From: RHKX01 sp963784885
GTDB lineage: Bacteria > Actinomycetota > Thermoleophilia > Solirubrobacterales > 70-9
Assembly: GCA_963784885.1 (NCBI GenBank)
Contig: CAWATA010000004.1
Location: 682,001-746,000 of the forward strand
Direction: 5' to 3'
DNA length: 64,000 nucleotides
Below, one piece after another: positions 48,207 to 58,226 of this stretch. The notes below the pieces were generated by a model, which saw only the letters and a program-made list of their open reading frames with translations, did not search any database and had not been told where the DNA came from. Made by a program: the position numbers and the translations under genes. The stretch's first letter is position 1, and every line of letters starts with the position of its first letter.

Positions 48207-49238
48207 TCAGGGAACGAGGACGACCTTGCCGACGTTCCGGCGCTCGTGGATGAAACGGTGCGCCTCGGCGGCCTGCGAGAAGGGGAAGGCGGCGGCGACC
48301 ACGGGGTCGATCCGGCCCGATTCGAGGTCGTCGGTGAGCGGCTCGACGACCCGGTCGAGGCTTCCCTCCCGGTCCCACCAGTGCAGCATGTTGAGCCCGA
48401 AGACGCCCTTGTTCTCGTTCATGATCCCGAGGCTCTTCCACCAGGGCATCGTCGCCGTCGTCATCGCGGCGAGGCTCCTGAGGACCCCTCGGAGGTTGCG
48501 CCCCTCGCCGGTCTGGACCTCGCTGAGGCCGTAACAGACGAGCTTGCCCCCGGGCCGCAGCAGGCGGTAGTCCTTGCGAAAGCTCGACGGTCCGATCGCG
48601 TCGAAGGCGATGTCGACGCCGTCGCCGCCGGTCAGCCGGGCGACGGCGTCCTCGAAGTCGACGGTCCGGTAGTCGATCGGATGATCGACGCCGTGGGCGC
48701 GGATCGCATCGTGCTTGGAAGCCGATGCGGTCCCGAAGACCTCGGCCCCGCGGGCTGCAGCGATCTGGACGGCCGCGAGCCCGACGCCGCCGGCGGCGGC
48801 ATGGATCAGGACCCGGTTGCCCTGGCGCAGCCCACCCATCAGGACGAGGCCCGCGTAGGCGGTGCCGTAGTTGACCGGGACGGCCGCGCCCTGCTCGAAG
48901 CTCAGTCGCTCCGGGAGCGGGATGACATCACCGGCCGCGACGGTGCAGAGCTCGGCATGGCCGCCGAACCGGGTCGCCGCCATGACGCGGTCGCCGACCG
49001 ACACCGAGTCGACCCCGTCGCCGACCGCCTCGACGACCCCGGCGACCTCGTAGCCGACGACGCATGGCGGGGCCGGAGCGTCCGGATACATCCCGGTGCG
49101 CGCGAGCAGGTCGGCGAAGTTGATTCCCGCCGCCCGGACCTCGATCCGGACCTCGCCCGCAGCCACCTGGGGGTCACGCCGCTCGCGGACCTCGAGGACC
49201 TCCGGCCCGCCGTGGCGGCTGATGAAGACGGCGCGCAT
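48207..49238 (-). CDS. Quinone oxidoreductase-like MDR-superfamily protein
   Basis: A 343-residue zinc-free medium-chain reductase: RAAGINFADLLARTGMYP, PCVVGYEVAGVVEAVG, AVPVNYGTAYAGLV and the nucleotide-binding IHAAAGGVGLAAVQIAAARGA. The zinc-ligand Cys cluster of alcohol dehydrogenases is absent, as in the QOR/VAT1-like groups. It likely reduces quinones or enones with NADPH. It starts 38 bases after the serA stop, so it may be in that operon, with no obvious metabolic link. Confidence 0.88.
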   Translation of the reverse strand: MRAVFISRHGGPEVLEVRERRDPQVAAGEVRIEVRAAGINFADLLARTGMYPDAPAPPCVVGYEVAGVVEAVGDGVDSVSVGDRVMAATRFGGHAELCTVAAGDVIPLPERLSFEQGAAVPVNYGTAYAGLVLMGGLRQGNRVLIHAAAGGVGLAAVQIAAARGAEVFGTASASKHDAIRAHGVDHPIDYRTVDFEDAVARLTGGDGVDIAFDAIGPSSFRKDYRLLRPGGKLVCYGLSEVQTGEGRNLRGVLRSLAAMTTATMPWWKSLGIMNENKGVFGLNMLHWWDREGSLDRVVEPLTDDLESGRIDPVVAAAFPFSQAAEAHRFIHERRNVGKVVLVP

Positions 49239-49276
49239 CCAACGACCCTACCGCCAGATGGAGCTATGCCCGGTGA

Positions 49277-50866
<1,590 letters not shown>

Positions 50867-50915
50867 CGGCTTGCTCCTACTCGGTGTGACGGGTGCTGAT
50901 TCGCGCGGGCGCGGA

Positions 50916-52100
50916 TCAGCCGACCGGGGTCGGCGATCCAGCCTCGCTGAAGACTCTCTGGGCGGCGGCGACGCCGGCTCCGGGCTCGACGTCGTGCCCG
51001 CAGTCGCGAAGCGCCATCTCGAGGGCGCTGAGGGCGATCACGATGTCGAAGGCGCCGTAGTAGCCGCAATGCGCGATCCGGACGATCCTGCCCTTCAGGT
51101 GGCCCTGGCCACCGGCGGCGGTCACCCCGTAGCGATCGCGCATCGTCTTCGGGACGGCGGCACCGTCGATCCCCTCCGGCAGCAGCGCCGCCGTCACGAC
51201 GTTGGCGTCGGGGTCGTCGGGGCCGAAGCGCTCGAGACCGAGGCCGGCGATTCCGGCGCGGGCTCCGCGGGCGAGGATCGCGTGGCGCTCGAACACCTCG
51301 TCGATCCCCTCCTCGAAGATCTGCTCGAGGGCGACGTCGAGGGCCCTGAACAGGGTCACCGCCGTCGTGAACGGCGAGTCCGGCGGCGACTTGCGCTGCC
51401 CGGAGGCCGTCTTGTTCCAGTCGAAGTAGTAGCGACCCCCGGGGCCCGCGGCGGCGAGGTCGAGCGCAGCCTCCGACACCGACGCGAAGCCGAGGCCCGG
51501 CGGGCACATGAGCGACTTCTGCGAGCCGGAGACGACGACGTCCACCCCCCACTCGTCCTGCTTGAGCTCGGCCGCGCCGAGCCCGGAGACGGCGTCGACG
51601 CAGAGGATCGCATCGTGGCCGCGGGCGACCTCGGCGAGCGCGGCGATGTCGTTGAGGACGCCGGTGGAGGTCTCCGACTGCGTCGTGAACACGACCTTCG
51701 GCTTTCGCTTCATCGCTCCGAGCGCTGCGTCGACACGATCGGGATCGACCTTCTCGCCCCACTCGAACGCAACGTGCTCGAGCTCGGCGCCGAACGCCTC
51801 GCAGAGCTCGGCCCAGCGCTCGCCGAACTTTCCGCACGAGGCGACCAGCGCCGGCTCGCCTGGGCGGGTCAGGTTCGCGACCGCCGACTCGAGGCCGCCG
51901 GAGCCGGTCGAGGCGAAGCAGAGGACGTCGTTGGAGGTCCGGAAGACCTGCGGGAGCCGGCCGAGCACCCGCTCGTAGATCTCGACGAAGGCGGGCGCGC
52001 GGTGGTAGAGGATCGGCTCCGCCATCACCTGCGACACCGCCGGGGGCAGCGGCGTGGGGCCTGCGGTCATCAGGTACTGCTTCGGATAGATGTCGGCCAC
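50916..52100 (-). CDS. Class V aminotransferase, likely phosphoserine/serine-glyoxylate type
   Basis: The 394-residue fold type I PLP enzyme has TAGPTPLPPAVSQVM, ASTGSGGLESAVANL, VDAVSGLGAAEL and the PLP-binding Lys in VVSGSQKSLMCPPGLGF. This pattern fits the alanine/serine-glyoxylate and non-canonical phosphoserine aminotransferase branch. Placement 50 bases upstream of serA argues for the phosphoserine step in serine synthesis. The GTG at 52100 (VADIYPKQYLMTAG) is preceded by GAGGAG at good spacing; upstream extension to 52250 is rejected because it enters a divergent promoter region. Confidence 0.85.
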   Translation of the reverse strand: MADIYPKQYLMTAGPTPLPPAVSQVMAEPILYHRAPAFVEIYERVLGRLPQVFRTSNDVLCFASTGSGGLESAVANLTRPGEPALVASCGKFGERWAELCEAFGAELEHVAFEWGEKVDPDRVDAALGAMKRKPKVVFTTQSETSTGVLNDIAALAEVARGHDAILCVDAVSGLGAAELKQDEWGVDVVVSGSQKSLMCPPGLGFASVSEAALDLAAAGPGGRYYFDWNKTASGQRKSPPDSPFTTAVTLFRALDVALEQIFEEGIDEVFERHAILARGARAGIAGLGLERFGPDDPDANVVTAALLPEGIDGAAVPKTMRDRYGVTAAGGQGHLKGRIVRIAHCGYYGAFDIVIALSALEMALRDCGHDVEPGAGVAAAQRVFSEAGSPTPVG

Positions 52101-52248
52101 CGGGCTCCTCGGTTCGTTCTTGGTCGGGCGCCGATCCGCGTCAGCGATCGGGGCCGGACAGGTTACGCGGTCGTCATGACGGGCGAGTGGTCCGTCGTCA
52201 CGCCTATATTCCGCCCGGCAGGTACAGCTAAGGAGGGAGCATCCACCC

Positions 52249-52956
52249 ATGAATCCGATCCGCTTCGACGCGGATTACGCCGAGCCCAGGAACCGCCTGA
52301 CGGTGTTCTTCCGGTTGATCGTCGCAATCCCGTGGTACATCTGGCTGTCGCTCTACGGGATCGTGGCGTTCCTGGCCGCGGTGCTCGCCTGGTTCGCGAT
52401 GCTGTTCACGAAGCGCTACCCGCAGGGGCTCTACGACTTCGTCGCCGGCTACGTGAAGCTGAGCGCGCAGATCGGCGGCTGGACGCTGCTGATCACCGAC
52501 GAATGGCCGCCGTTCATGCCCGACCGCGACGACTATCCGGTGCGGGTCGAGGTCGCCCCCCAGCAGGTCGAGTACCGCCGGGCGCACACGTTCTTCAAGT
52601 ACCTGCTGAGCTTTCCCCAGCAGCTGATCATCCTCGGGCTCTCCTACCTGTACATGGGAGCGGCGTTCGTCACCTGGTGGCGGGTCCTGTTCACCGGCAA
52701 GCAGTCGGCGACCATGCACGACGCGCTGCGGATGTCGCTGGCCTACACGACCCGGGCCGGGGCGTTCCTGTTGCTGCTGACCGAGATCCACCCACGGATC
52801 CTCGATCTGCCGCCGCAGTCCTACCCGGCCGACGCCCCGTCGCTTCCGGGCCCGGCGCAGCTTCCGGCGAACGAGCCGACGCCGCTGCCCGCCGAGTCCT
52901 CGCAGGGCGCGCCGCCGGCCCCACCGACTCCGCCGGCGCCGCCGGCGGAGAGCTGA
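52249..52956 (+). CDS. DUF4389-like membrane protein
   Basis: This 235-residue protein has paired hydrophobic segments (LTVFFRLIVAIPWYIWLSLY, IVAFLAAVLAWFAMLF) near the N-terminus, and further ones in FPQQLIILGLSYLYMG and TRAGAFLLLLTEIHP. The motif RYPQGLYDFVAGYVK with PWYIW is typical of DUF4389 proteins, whose function is unknown. The C-terminal 45 residues are Pro/Ala-rich. AAGGAGGG lies about 12 bases before the ATG. It is the first gene of a plus-strand trio. Confidence 0.82.
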   Translation: MNPIRFDADYAEPRNRLTVFFRLIVAIPWYIWLSLYGIVAFLAAVLAWFAMLFTKRYPQGLYDFVAGYVKLSAQIGGWTLLITDEWPPFMPDRDDYPVRVEVAPQQVEYRRAHTFFKYLLSFPQQLIILGLSYLYMGAAFVTWWRVLFTGKQSATMHDALRMSLAYTTRAGAFLLLLTEIHPRILDLPPQSYPADAPSLPGPAQLPANEPTPLPAESSQGAPPAPPTPPAPPAES

Positions 52957-52958
52957 GC

Positions 52959-53339
52959 ATGGCCGGCCAGGGACCGGTCGAGAGCGGAGACGGCTGGTCC
53001 GTCGCCAGCCTCGACGCCCTCGGCGAGGGCCCCGGCTTCCGAAAGATCCGTCGTGAGCTCGGCGTCGAGGAGTTCGGCGTCAACGGGATCGTGATCCCTC
53101 CCGGATACGACACCGGCTACCACCTCCACGAGACCCAGGAGGAGCTCTACATCGTGCTCGACGGGACCGTGGAGATCGGCTTCAACGACGGCACGACCCA
53201 CGTCCTCGGCGCCGGCGGGCTGGCGCGCGTCGCCGCCCCGGTCCACCGCAAGGTCAAGAACGTCGGCGACGGTGACGCGACCTATGTCGTCGTCGGCGCC
53301 AAGGGCGGCTACGTCGGCCGGGACGGACTCCAGCCGTGA
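52959..53339 (+). CDS. Small cupin protein
   Basis: A single cupin domain of 126 residues: PPGYDTGYHLHETQEELYIV supplies the His/His/Glu metal ligands, and APVHRKVKNVGDGDATYVVV the last His. The function could be metal-dependent catalysis or ligand binding; neither can be named. It starts two bases after the DUF4389 gene and its stop overlaps the next start as GTGA. Confidence 0.85.
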   Translation: MAGQGPVESGDGWSVASLDALGEGPGFRKIRRELGVEEFGVNGIVIPPGYDTGYHLHETQEELYIVLDGTVEIGFNDGTTHVLGAGGLARVAAPVHRKVKNVGDGDATYVVVGAKGGYVGRDGLQP

Positions 53340-53905
53340 GCACCCCCGGGGGGTCCACGCCGGAGTCCGTCACGAGAACGACGGCGGCGGCCGTTGCCGT
53401 CATCGCCGCCGCGATCGCGCTCGTCGCCTGCGGCGGGTCCGACTCGACGGCGACCTCGACCGTGACCGAGACGGTCGGCGGCTCGACCACGACCGCACAG
53501 TCGACGATGGAGTCCGGCTCGACGACCGAGGACGGCTCGCCGCCGCAGGCCGACACGACCGTGACGAAGCTGACCGGATTCACGTCGCCGACCGGGAACA
53601 TCGGCTGCTACATCGACCAGCGGAGCGTGCGCTGCGACATCGGCGACCGGGACTGGGAGCCCCCGAAGGCGCCGAGCAGCTGCAAGCTCGACTACGGGCA
53701 GGGGATCGAGCTGGCGGCGGGAGGCGCCGCCGCATTCGTCTGCGCGGGCGACACCGCCCTCGGTGGCGGCGACGTCCTCGACTACGGCACCTCGATCGGC
53801 GCCGGCCTGCTGCTCTGCGAGAGCGAGCAGAGCGGCATGACCTGCCGCGATACCGAGACCGGCCGCGGCTTCACGCTCTCGCAGCAGGGCTACGAGATCT
53901 TCTAG
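53336..53905 (+). CDS. Secreted lipoprotein with a DUF6636-like domain
   Basis: A lipoprotein signal (AAAVAVIAAAIALVAC) and a Thr/Ser-rich linker to about residue 78 precede a roughly 110-residue domain: FTSPTGNIGCYIDQRSVRCD, CKLDYGQGIEL, AAFVCAGDTALGGG, LLCESEQSGMTC and GRGFTLSQQGYEIF. The evenly placed Cys suggest disulfides; the pattern matches the actinobacterial DUF6636 type (from memory). Function unknown. The GTG start is coupled to the cupin gene. Confidence 0.8.
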   Translation: MSTPGGSTPESVTRTTAAAVAVIAAAIALVACGGSDSTATSTVTETVGGSTTTAQSTMESGSTTEDGSPPQADTTVTKLTGFTSPTGNIGCYIDQRSVRCDIGDRDWEPPKAPSSCKLDYGQGIELAAGGAAAFVCAGDTALGGGDVLDYGTSIGAGLLLCESEQSGMTCRDTETGRGFTLSQQGYEIF

Positions 53906-53967
53906 ATCCGCAACTCGGTCACCTCGAGCCCGCTGTGCGGGATCCGGATGACCCACCCGGGGGCGGG

Positions 53968-54966
53968 CTAGTCGATCCAGGGCATCATCGAGCGCAGGTC
54001 GGAGCCGACCTGCTCGATCTGCTTGCCCGCCGCCTCGCCGCGCATCCGGTCGAAGTTCTCGCCGCCGGCGCGGTTCTCAGCGATCCATTCGCGGGCGAAG
54101 TCGCCGGACTGGATCTCGTCGAGGATCTGCCGCATCGCCGCGCGCGTCTCGTCGGTGATCACGCGGGGGCCGCGGGTCATGTCGCCGTACTCGGCCGTGT
54201 TCGAGATCGAGTGCCGCATCCCCTGCAGGCCCTTCTCGTACATCAGGTCGACGATCAGCTTCAGCTCGTGCAGGCACTCGAAATAGGCGAGGCGAGGGTC
54301 GTAGCCGGCCTCGACGAGCGTCTCGAAGCCCGCCTGGACGAGCTCGCTCGTGCCGCCGCAGAGGACGGCCTGTTCACCGAACAGGTCAGTTTCGACCTCG
54401 TCCTTGAATGTGGTCTCGATCACGCCGGCCCTGGTTCCGCCGATCCCCTTGGCGTAGGCGAGGACGAGGTCGCGGGCGTTGCCCGTCTCGTCGGCGTGGA
54501 CGGCCATCAGGCACGGAACGCCGCGCCCTTCCTGGTACTGGCGGCGGACGAGGTGGCCCGGTCCCTTCGGGGCCACGAGGCCGACGTCGACGCCGGCGGG
54601 CGGCGCGATCTGGTCGAAGTGGATGGCGAATCCGTGGGCGAACATCAGCAGGTTGCCCGGTGCGATCCCGTCGGCGATGTCCGACTCCCAGATCTCGGCC
54701 TGCTTCTCGTCCGGCAGCAGGATCATCACGACGTCGCCGCGGCTGGCGGCGTCGGCGATGTCGAGGACCTCGAGGCCCTCGGCCTCCGCCTCGGCGCGGC
54801 TCGCGGAGTCGGGGCGCAGCCCGACGACGACGTCGACGCCCGACTCCTTCAGGTTCAGCGCGTGGGCGTGCCCCTGTGAGCCGTAGCCGAGGATCGCGAC
54901 GGTCTTTCCCTCGAGCGGTTCGAGCGTGGCGTCGTCCTCGTAGATCATCGTGCTGTCGTGGCTCAT
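53968..54966 (-). CDS. ilvC: Ketol-acid reductoisomerase
   Basis: IlvC rearranges and reduces acetolactate and acetohydroxybutyrate. The 332-residue class I enzyme has the NADPH motif GYGSQG (27-32) with GYGSQGHAHALNLKESG, VGLVAPKGPGHLVRRQY, FAHGFAIHF and the metal-ligand region DLFGEQAVLCGGTSELV, ending in a C-terminal helical domain (ECLHELKLIVDLMYEKG). It is on the same strand as ilvB-ilvN but separated from them by the men genes. Confidence 0.97.
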   Translation of the reverse strand: MSHDSTMIYEDDATLEPLEGKTVAILGYGSQGHAHALNLKESGVDVVVGLRPDSASRAEAEAEGLEVLDIADAASRGDVVMILLPDEKQAEIWESDIADGIAPGNLLMFAHGFAIHFDQIAPPAGVDVGLVAPKGPGHLVRRQYQEGRGVPCLMAVHADETGNARDLVLAYAKGIGGTRAGVIETTFKDEVETDLFGEQAVLCGGTSELVQAGFETLVEAGYDPRLAYFECLHELKLIVDLMYEKGLQGMRHSISNTAEYGDMTRGPRVITDETRAAMRQILDEIQSGDFAREWIAENRAGGENFDRMRGEAAGKQIEQVGSDLRSMMPWID

Positions 54967-55022
54967 CTGGGCCTTCCGTTCGTCGTTCGCTTCTCTCGTG
55001 GCCGGCGGTTCCGGCCCGGCGC

Positions 55023-55040
55023 GGCAGCCTACAGGCTGCC
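55023..55040. repeat. Hairpin between menE and ilvC
   Basis: GGCAGCC (55023-55029) pairs perfectly with GGCTGCC (55034-55040) around a TACA loop, overlapping the menE stop. It could be a weak terminator or an mRNA processing element ahead of ilvC. Confidence 0.45.
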
Positions 55041-56353
55041 TAGACGAGCAGCCGGCGGAGGACCTTGCCCGATCCCGTGCGCGGAAGCTCGGAGACGAAC
55101 TCGATCTGCTTCGGCACCTCGTGGGGGGCGAGACGCGACCGTGCGTGGTCGATCAGCTCCTCCGACCGCGGGTCGTCGGCGGGGACGACGAACGCCGTCA
55201 CCGCCTGGCCCCACTCGCGGTCCTCGCGCCCGGCGACGGCGACCTCGGCGACCCCGGGATGGGCGAGGAGCGCCGCCTCGACCCGATGCGGCCGGACGTT
55301 TTCGCCGCCGCTGACGATCAGGTCGTCGCGCCGGCCCTCGACCCAGAGGTAGCCCCCGTCGTCGAGCCGCCCGAGATCGCCGGTGTGCAGCCATCCGTCG
55401 TCGGCGATCGACTCGGGGGCGACGGTCGGGCCGCGGACGAGGATCTCGTCGCCGGCGATGCGGACCTCGGTCCCCGGCAGCGGCCTGCCGGCCGATCCGA
55501 CCCTGGCCTCGGCCTCGGCGGGACCGAGCGTGCAGACCTGCGAGCAGGCCTCGGTCAGTCCGTAGGTCTGAACGACCGTCGCCCCGCGCCCGAGCGCCTC
55601 CTCGAGAACCTCCGCGGGCACCGGGCCACCTCCGATCAGCAGCAGCCGCGGCTCGTCGATGGCGGCGCCGGCGTCGAGCAGGCGAACGAGCTGGGTCGGC
55701 ACCAGCGAGACGACCGACGCTTCGCCCGTCTCCAGGGCCGTCGCCACCCGCTCGAGGTCGAAGCCGGAGTGGATGACCGCTCCGGTCCCGTAGATGGCGG
55801 ACCGCAGCAGGATCGTCAGGCCGCCGACGTGGTTGAGCGGCAGACAGCAGAGCCAGCGGTCGGCGCGCTCGACGCCGAGGATCAGGGCGCTCCCGAGCGC
55901 GCTCCAGAGATGGTTGCCGGCGGTCAGCAGGACCGGCTTCGGCGCGCCGGACGTGCCGCTGCTGAGGACGCGCGTCAGCGGCAGGGCCGCGTGCCGCGTG
56001 AACGAGGGCCAAGGCTCGCGGCGCGAGCGAGCCCGCTCGACCTGCCGCTCGCCGAGGTAGACGGTGCCCGCGGCGACGTCGACGCGCTCACGGCCCGCCG
56101 GAGGCATCGACTGCACGACCGCCCCGGCGAGGATGGCGCCGTGAAGCGCGACCGCGTGGGGAACGCCGGCCGGCAGGTCGATCGCGACCGGATCGCCGAC
56201 CCCGACGCCGGCGTCCGCCAGCGCCGCCGCCACCGATCCCGCCTCCTCGCGGAGCGCCGCGTAGTCGAGCGACTCACGCCCGTCGGCCAGCGCGATCGTG
56301 CCGGGATGGGTCCGGGCGCTGTGGTCGAGCCAGTCTGTCGGTGCTTCGTGCAT
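55040..56353 (-). CDS. menE: O-succinylbenzoate-CoA ligase
   Basis: MenE activates o-succinylbenzoate to its CoA thioester. The 437-residue adenylate-forming enzyme has the P-loop SSGTSGAPKPVLLT, CCLPLNHVGGLTILL (typical of MenE), QTYGLTEACSQVCT, WLHTGDLGRLDDGGYLWVEG and the C-terminal catalytic Lys in PRTGSGKVLRR. Its position next to menB, menA, menC and menD supports the substrate. It is divergent from menB, with 92 bases between. Confidence 0.93.
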   Translation of the reverse strand: MHEAPTDWLDHSARTHPGTIALADGRESLDYAALREEAGSVAAALADAGVGVGDPVAIDLPAGVPHAVALHGAILAGAVVQSMPPAGRERVDVAAGTVYLGERQVERARSRREPWPSFTRHAALPLTRVLSSGTSGAPKPVLLTAGNHLWSALGSALILGVERADRWLCCLPLNHVGGLTILLRSAIYGTGAVIHSGFDLERVATALETGEASVVSLVPTQLVRLLDAGAAIDEPRLLLIGGGPVPAEVLEEALGRGATVVQTYGLTEACSQVCTLGPAEAEARVGSAGRPLPGTEVRIAGDEILVRGPTVAPESIADDGWLHTGDLGRLDDGGYLWVEGRRDDLIVSGGENVRPHRVEAALLAHPGVAEVAVAGREDREWGQAVTAFVVPADDPRSEELIDHARSRLAPHEVPKQIEFVSELPRTGSGKVLRRLLV

Positions 56354-56445
56354 CGCGGGGGGCCGGCGGGGTCGGCCCGCTGGCTATCGTTGCCGACATT
56401 GTTGCGCCGGGGGCACCCGGCCCCCCACGACGAGACTGCGAGCAG

Positions 56446-57324
56446 ATGCCAGAACGCCACAAGGACGCCCCGCCCGAAGCCGACCTCTACTCACCGATCG
56501 AGTGGGAGAGCGCCGGCGAGTACGAGGACATCCTCTACGACGTCGGCGACGGGATCGCGCGGATCACGATCAACCGGCCCGAGCGCCGCAACGCCTTCCG
56601 CCCACCGACCCTGGCCGAGCTCCGCGACGCGTTCACGCGCGCCCGCGACAACCTCGACGTCGGCTCGATCATCTTCACCGGCGCCGGCGAAGAGGCGTTC
56701 TGCTCGGGTGGCGATCAGAAGATCCGCGGCGACGACGGCTACATCGGGTCGGACGAGGTCGCCAGCCAGGGCGTCGGCCGCCTCGACGTCGGCGACCTCC
56801 ACGTCCAGATCCGCCGCACCCCGAAGCCGGTGGTCGCCGCCGTGGCCGGGTACGCAGTCGGCGGCGGGCACATCCTCCACCTCGTCTGCGACCTGACGAT
56901 CGCCGCCGACAATGCCAAGTTCGGCCAGACCGGGCCGCGGGTCGGCAGCTTCGACGGCGGGTTCGGCGCGGGCCTGCTGGCTCGTCAGATCGGCGCCAAG
57001 CGGGCGAAGGAGATCTGGTTTCTCTGCCGGCTCTACGACGCCGACGAAGCGTTCCGGATGGGGCTCGTCAACGCCGTCGTCCCGACCCCCGACCTCGAAC
57101 GCGAGGCCGTTGCCTGGTGTCGCGAGATGAGCCACCTCTCGCCGCTCTCGCTGCGGCTCTTGAAGTCGAGCTTCAACGCCGCCGAGGACGGGATCACCGG
57201 GCTCCAGCAACTCTCCCACGACGCGACGCTGCTCTTCTACATGAGCGAGGAGGGTCAGGAGGGCCGCAACGCCTATCAGGAGCGCCGCCCCCCGGACTTC
57301 TCGAAGTTCCCGCGCCGGCCCTGA
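56446..57324 (+). CDS. menB: 1,4-dihydroxy-2-naphthoyl-CoA synthase
   Basis: MenB closes the naphthalene ring of OSB-CoA. The 292-residue crotonase-fold enzyme has ITINRPERRNAFRPPTLAEL, AFCSGGDQKIRGDDGYIG (typical of MenB), VAGYAVGGGHILHLVCDLTI, GQTGPRVGSFDGGFGAGLL and GLVNAVVP. It is longer at the N-terminus than plain enoyl-CoA hydratases, as MenB proteins are. The ATG at 56446 is chosen; the frame extends upstream over the menE start but lacks similarity. Confidence 0.96.
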   Translation: MPERHKDAPPEADLYSPIEWESAGEYEDILYDVGDGIARITINRPERRNAFRPPTLAELRDAFTRARDNLDVGSIIFTGAGEEAFCSGGDQKIRGDDGYIGSDEVASQGVGRLDVGDLHVQIRRTPKPVVAAVAGYAVGGGHILHLVCDLTIAADNAKFGQTGPRVGSFDGGFGAGLLARQIGAKRAKEIWFLCRLYDADEAFRMGLVNAVVPTPDLEREAVAWCREMSHLSPLSLRLLKSSFNAAEDGITGLQQLSHDATLLFYMSEEGQEGRNAYQERRPPDFSKFPRRP

Positions 57325-57325
57325 G

Positions 57326-58219
57326 ATGAACGGCCTGCGCACCTGGGCGATGGCCGCGAGGCCGCGCACCCTCCCGGCCGCGGTCGCTCCGGTTCTCGTC
57401 GGCAGCGCCGCCGCCTGGGCCGCCTTCGCGGACCCGTCCGCCTCGTTCGGCTGGGGGCGGTTCCTCGCCGCGCTGGTCGGCGCCGTCTTCATCCAGATCG
57501 GCACCAACCTCGCCAACGACTACTCGGACGCCAAGCGCGGCGCCGACACCGTCGACCGGCTCGGCCCGGTGCGGGTCACCGCCGCCGGGCTGGTTGCGCC
57601 CCGTCGCGTGCTCCACGCGACCTGGCTCGCCTTCGGGGTCGCCGCGCTCGCCGGCCTCTACCTCGTCATCGAGGTCGGGCCGGAGATCCTCGCGATCGGG
57701 ATCCTCTCGATCGCCGCCGGCGTCCTCTACACGGGCGGCCCGAAGCCGTACGGATACGAGGGCCTCGGCGAGGTGTTCGTCTTCGTCTTCTTCGGGCTCG
57801 TGGCGGTCAACGGCTCCTTCTACGTCCAGCTCGAGGATCTCGAGGCGCTCCCGGTGCTGCTGTCGATCCCGGTCGGCCTGCTGTCGGCCGCGATCCTCGT
57901 CGTCAACAACGTCCGCGACATCGACACCGACCGCCGGGCGGGCAAGCGGACGCTCGCCGTGCGCATGGGCCGCGAGCGCAGCCGCGAGCTCTACGTCGGG
58001 ATGGTCGCCGCCTCCTACGTGCTGCTGCCGGTTGCCCTCGTGGCCGGCGACGGGTCGGCCTGGGGACTGCTCGGGCTGCTGAGCCTGCCGCTCAGCGTCC
58101 CGCCGATCCGCGCCGTTCGCGAACGGACCGACGGCCCGGCGCTGAACAGCGCCCTCGCCGGGACCGGGGCGATGCTCGCCGTCTATGCCCTGCTCGTCGC
58201 CGTCGGCCTGCTGATCTGA
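57326..58219 (+). CDS. menA: 1,4-dihydroxy-2-naphthoate polyprenyltransferase
   Basis: MenA attaches the isoprenoid tail to DHNA in the membrane. The 297-residue UbiA-family protein has the two Asp-rich motifs NLANDYSDAKRGAD and NNVRDIDTDRRAGKRT, the family's GPVRVTAAGLV and TGGPKPYGYEGLGE, and about nine hydrophobic segments. It starts one base after the menB stop, so the two are tightly coupled. Confidence 0.95.
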   Translation: MNGLRTWAMAARPRTLPAAVAPVLVGSAAAWAAFADPSASFGWGRFLAALVGAVFIQIGTNLANDYSDAKRGADTVDRLGPVRVTAAGLVAPRRVLHATWLAFGVAALAGLYLVIEVGPEILAIGILSIAAGVLYTGGPKPYGYEGLGEVFVFVFFGLVAVNGSFYVQLEDLEALPVLLSIPVGLLSAAILVVNNVRDIDTDRRAGKRTLAVRMGRERSRELYVGMVAASYVLLPVALVAGDGSAWGLLGLLSLPLSVPPIRAVRERTDGPALNSALAGTGAMLAVYALLVAVGLLI

Positions 58220-58226
58220 GGCCGGG

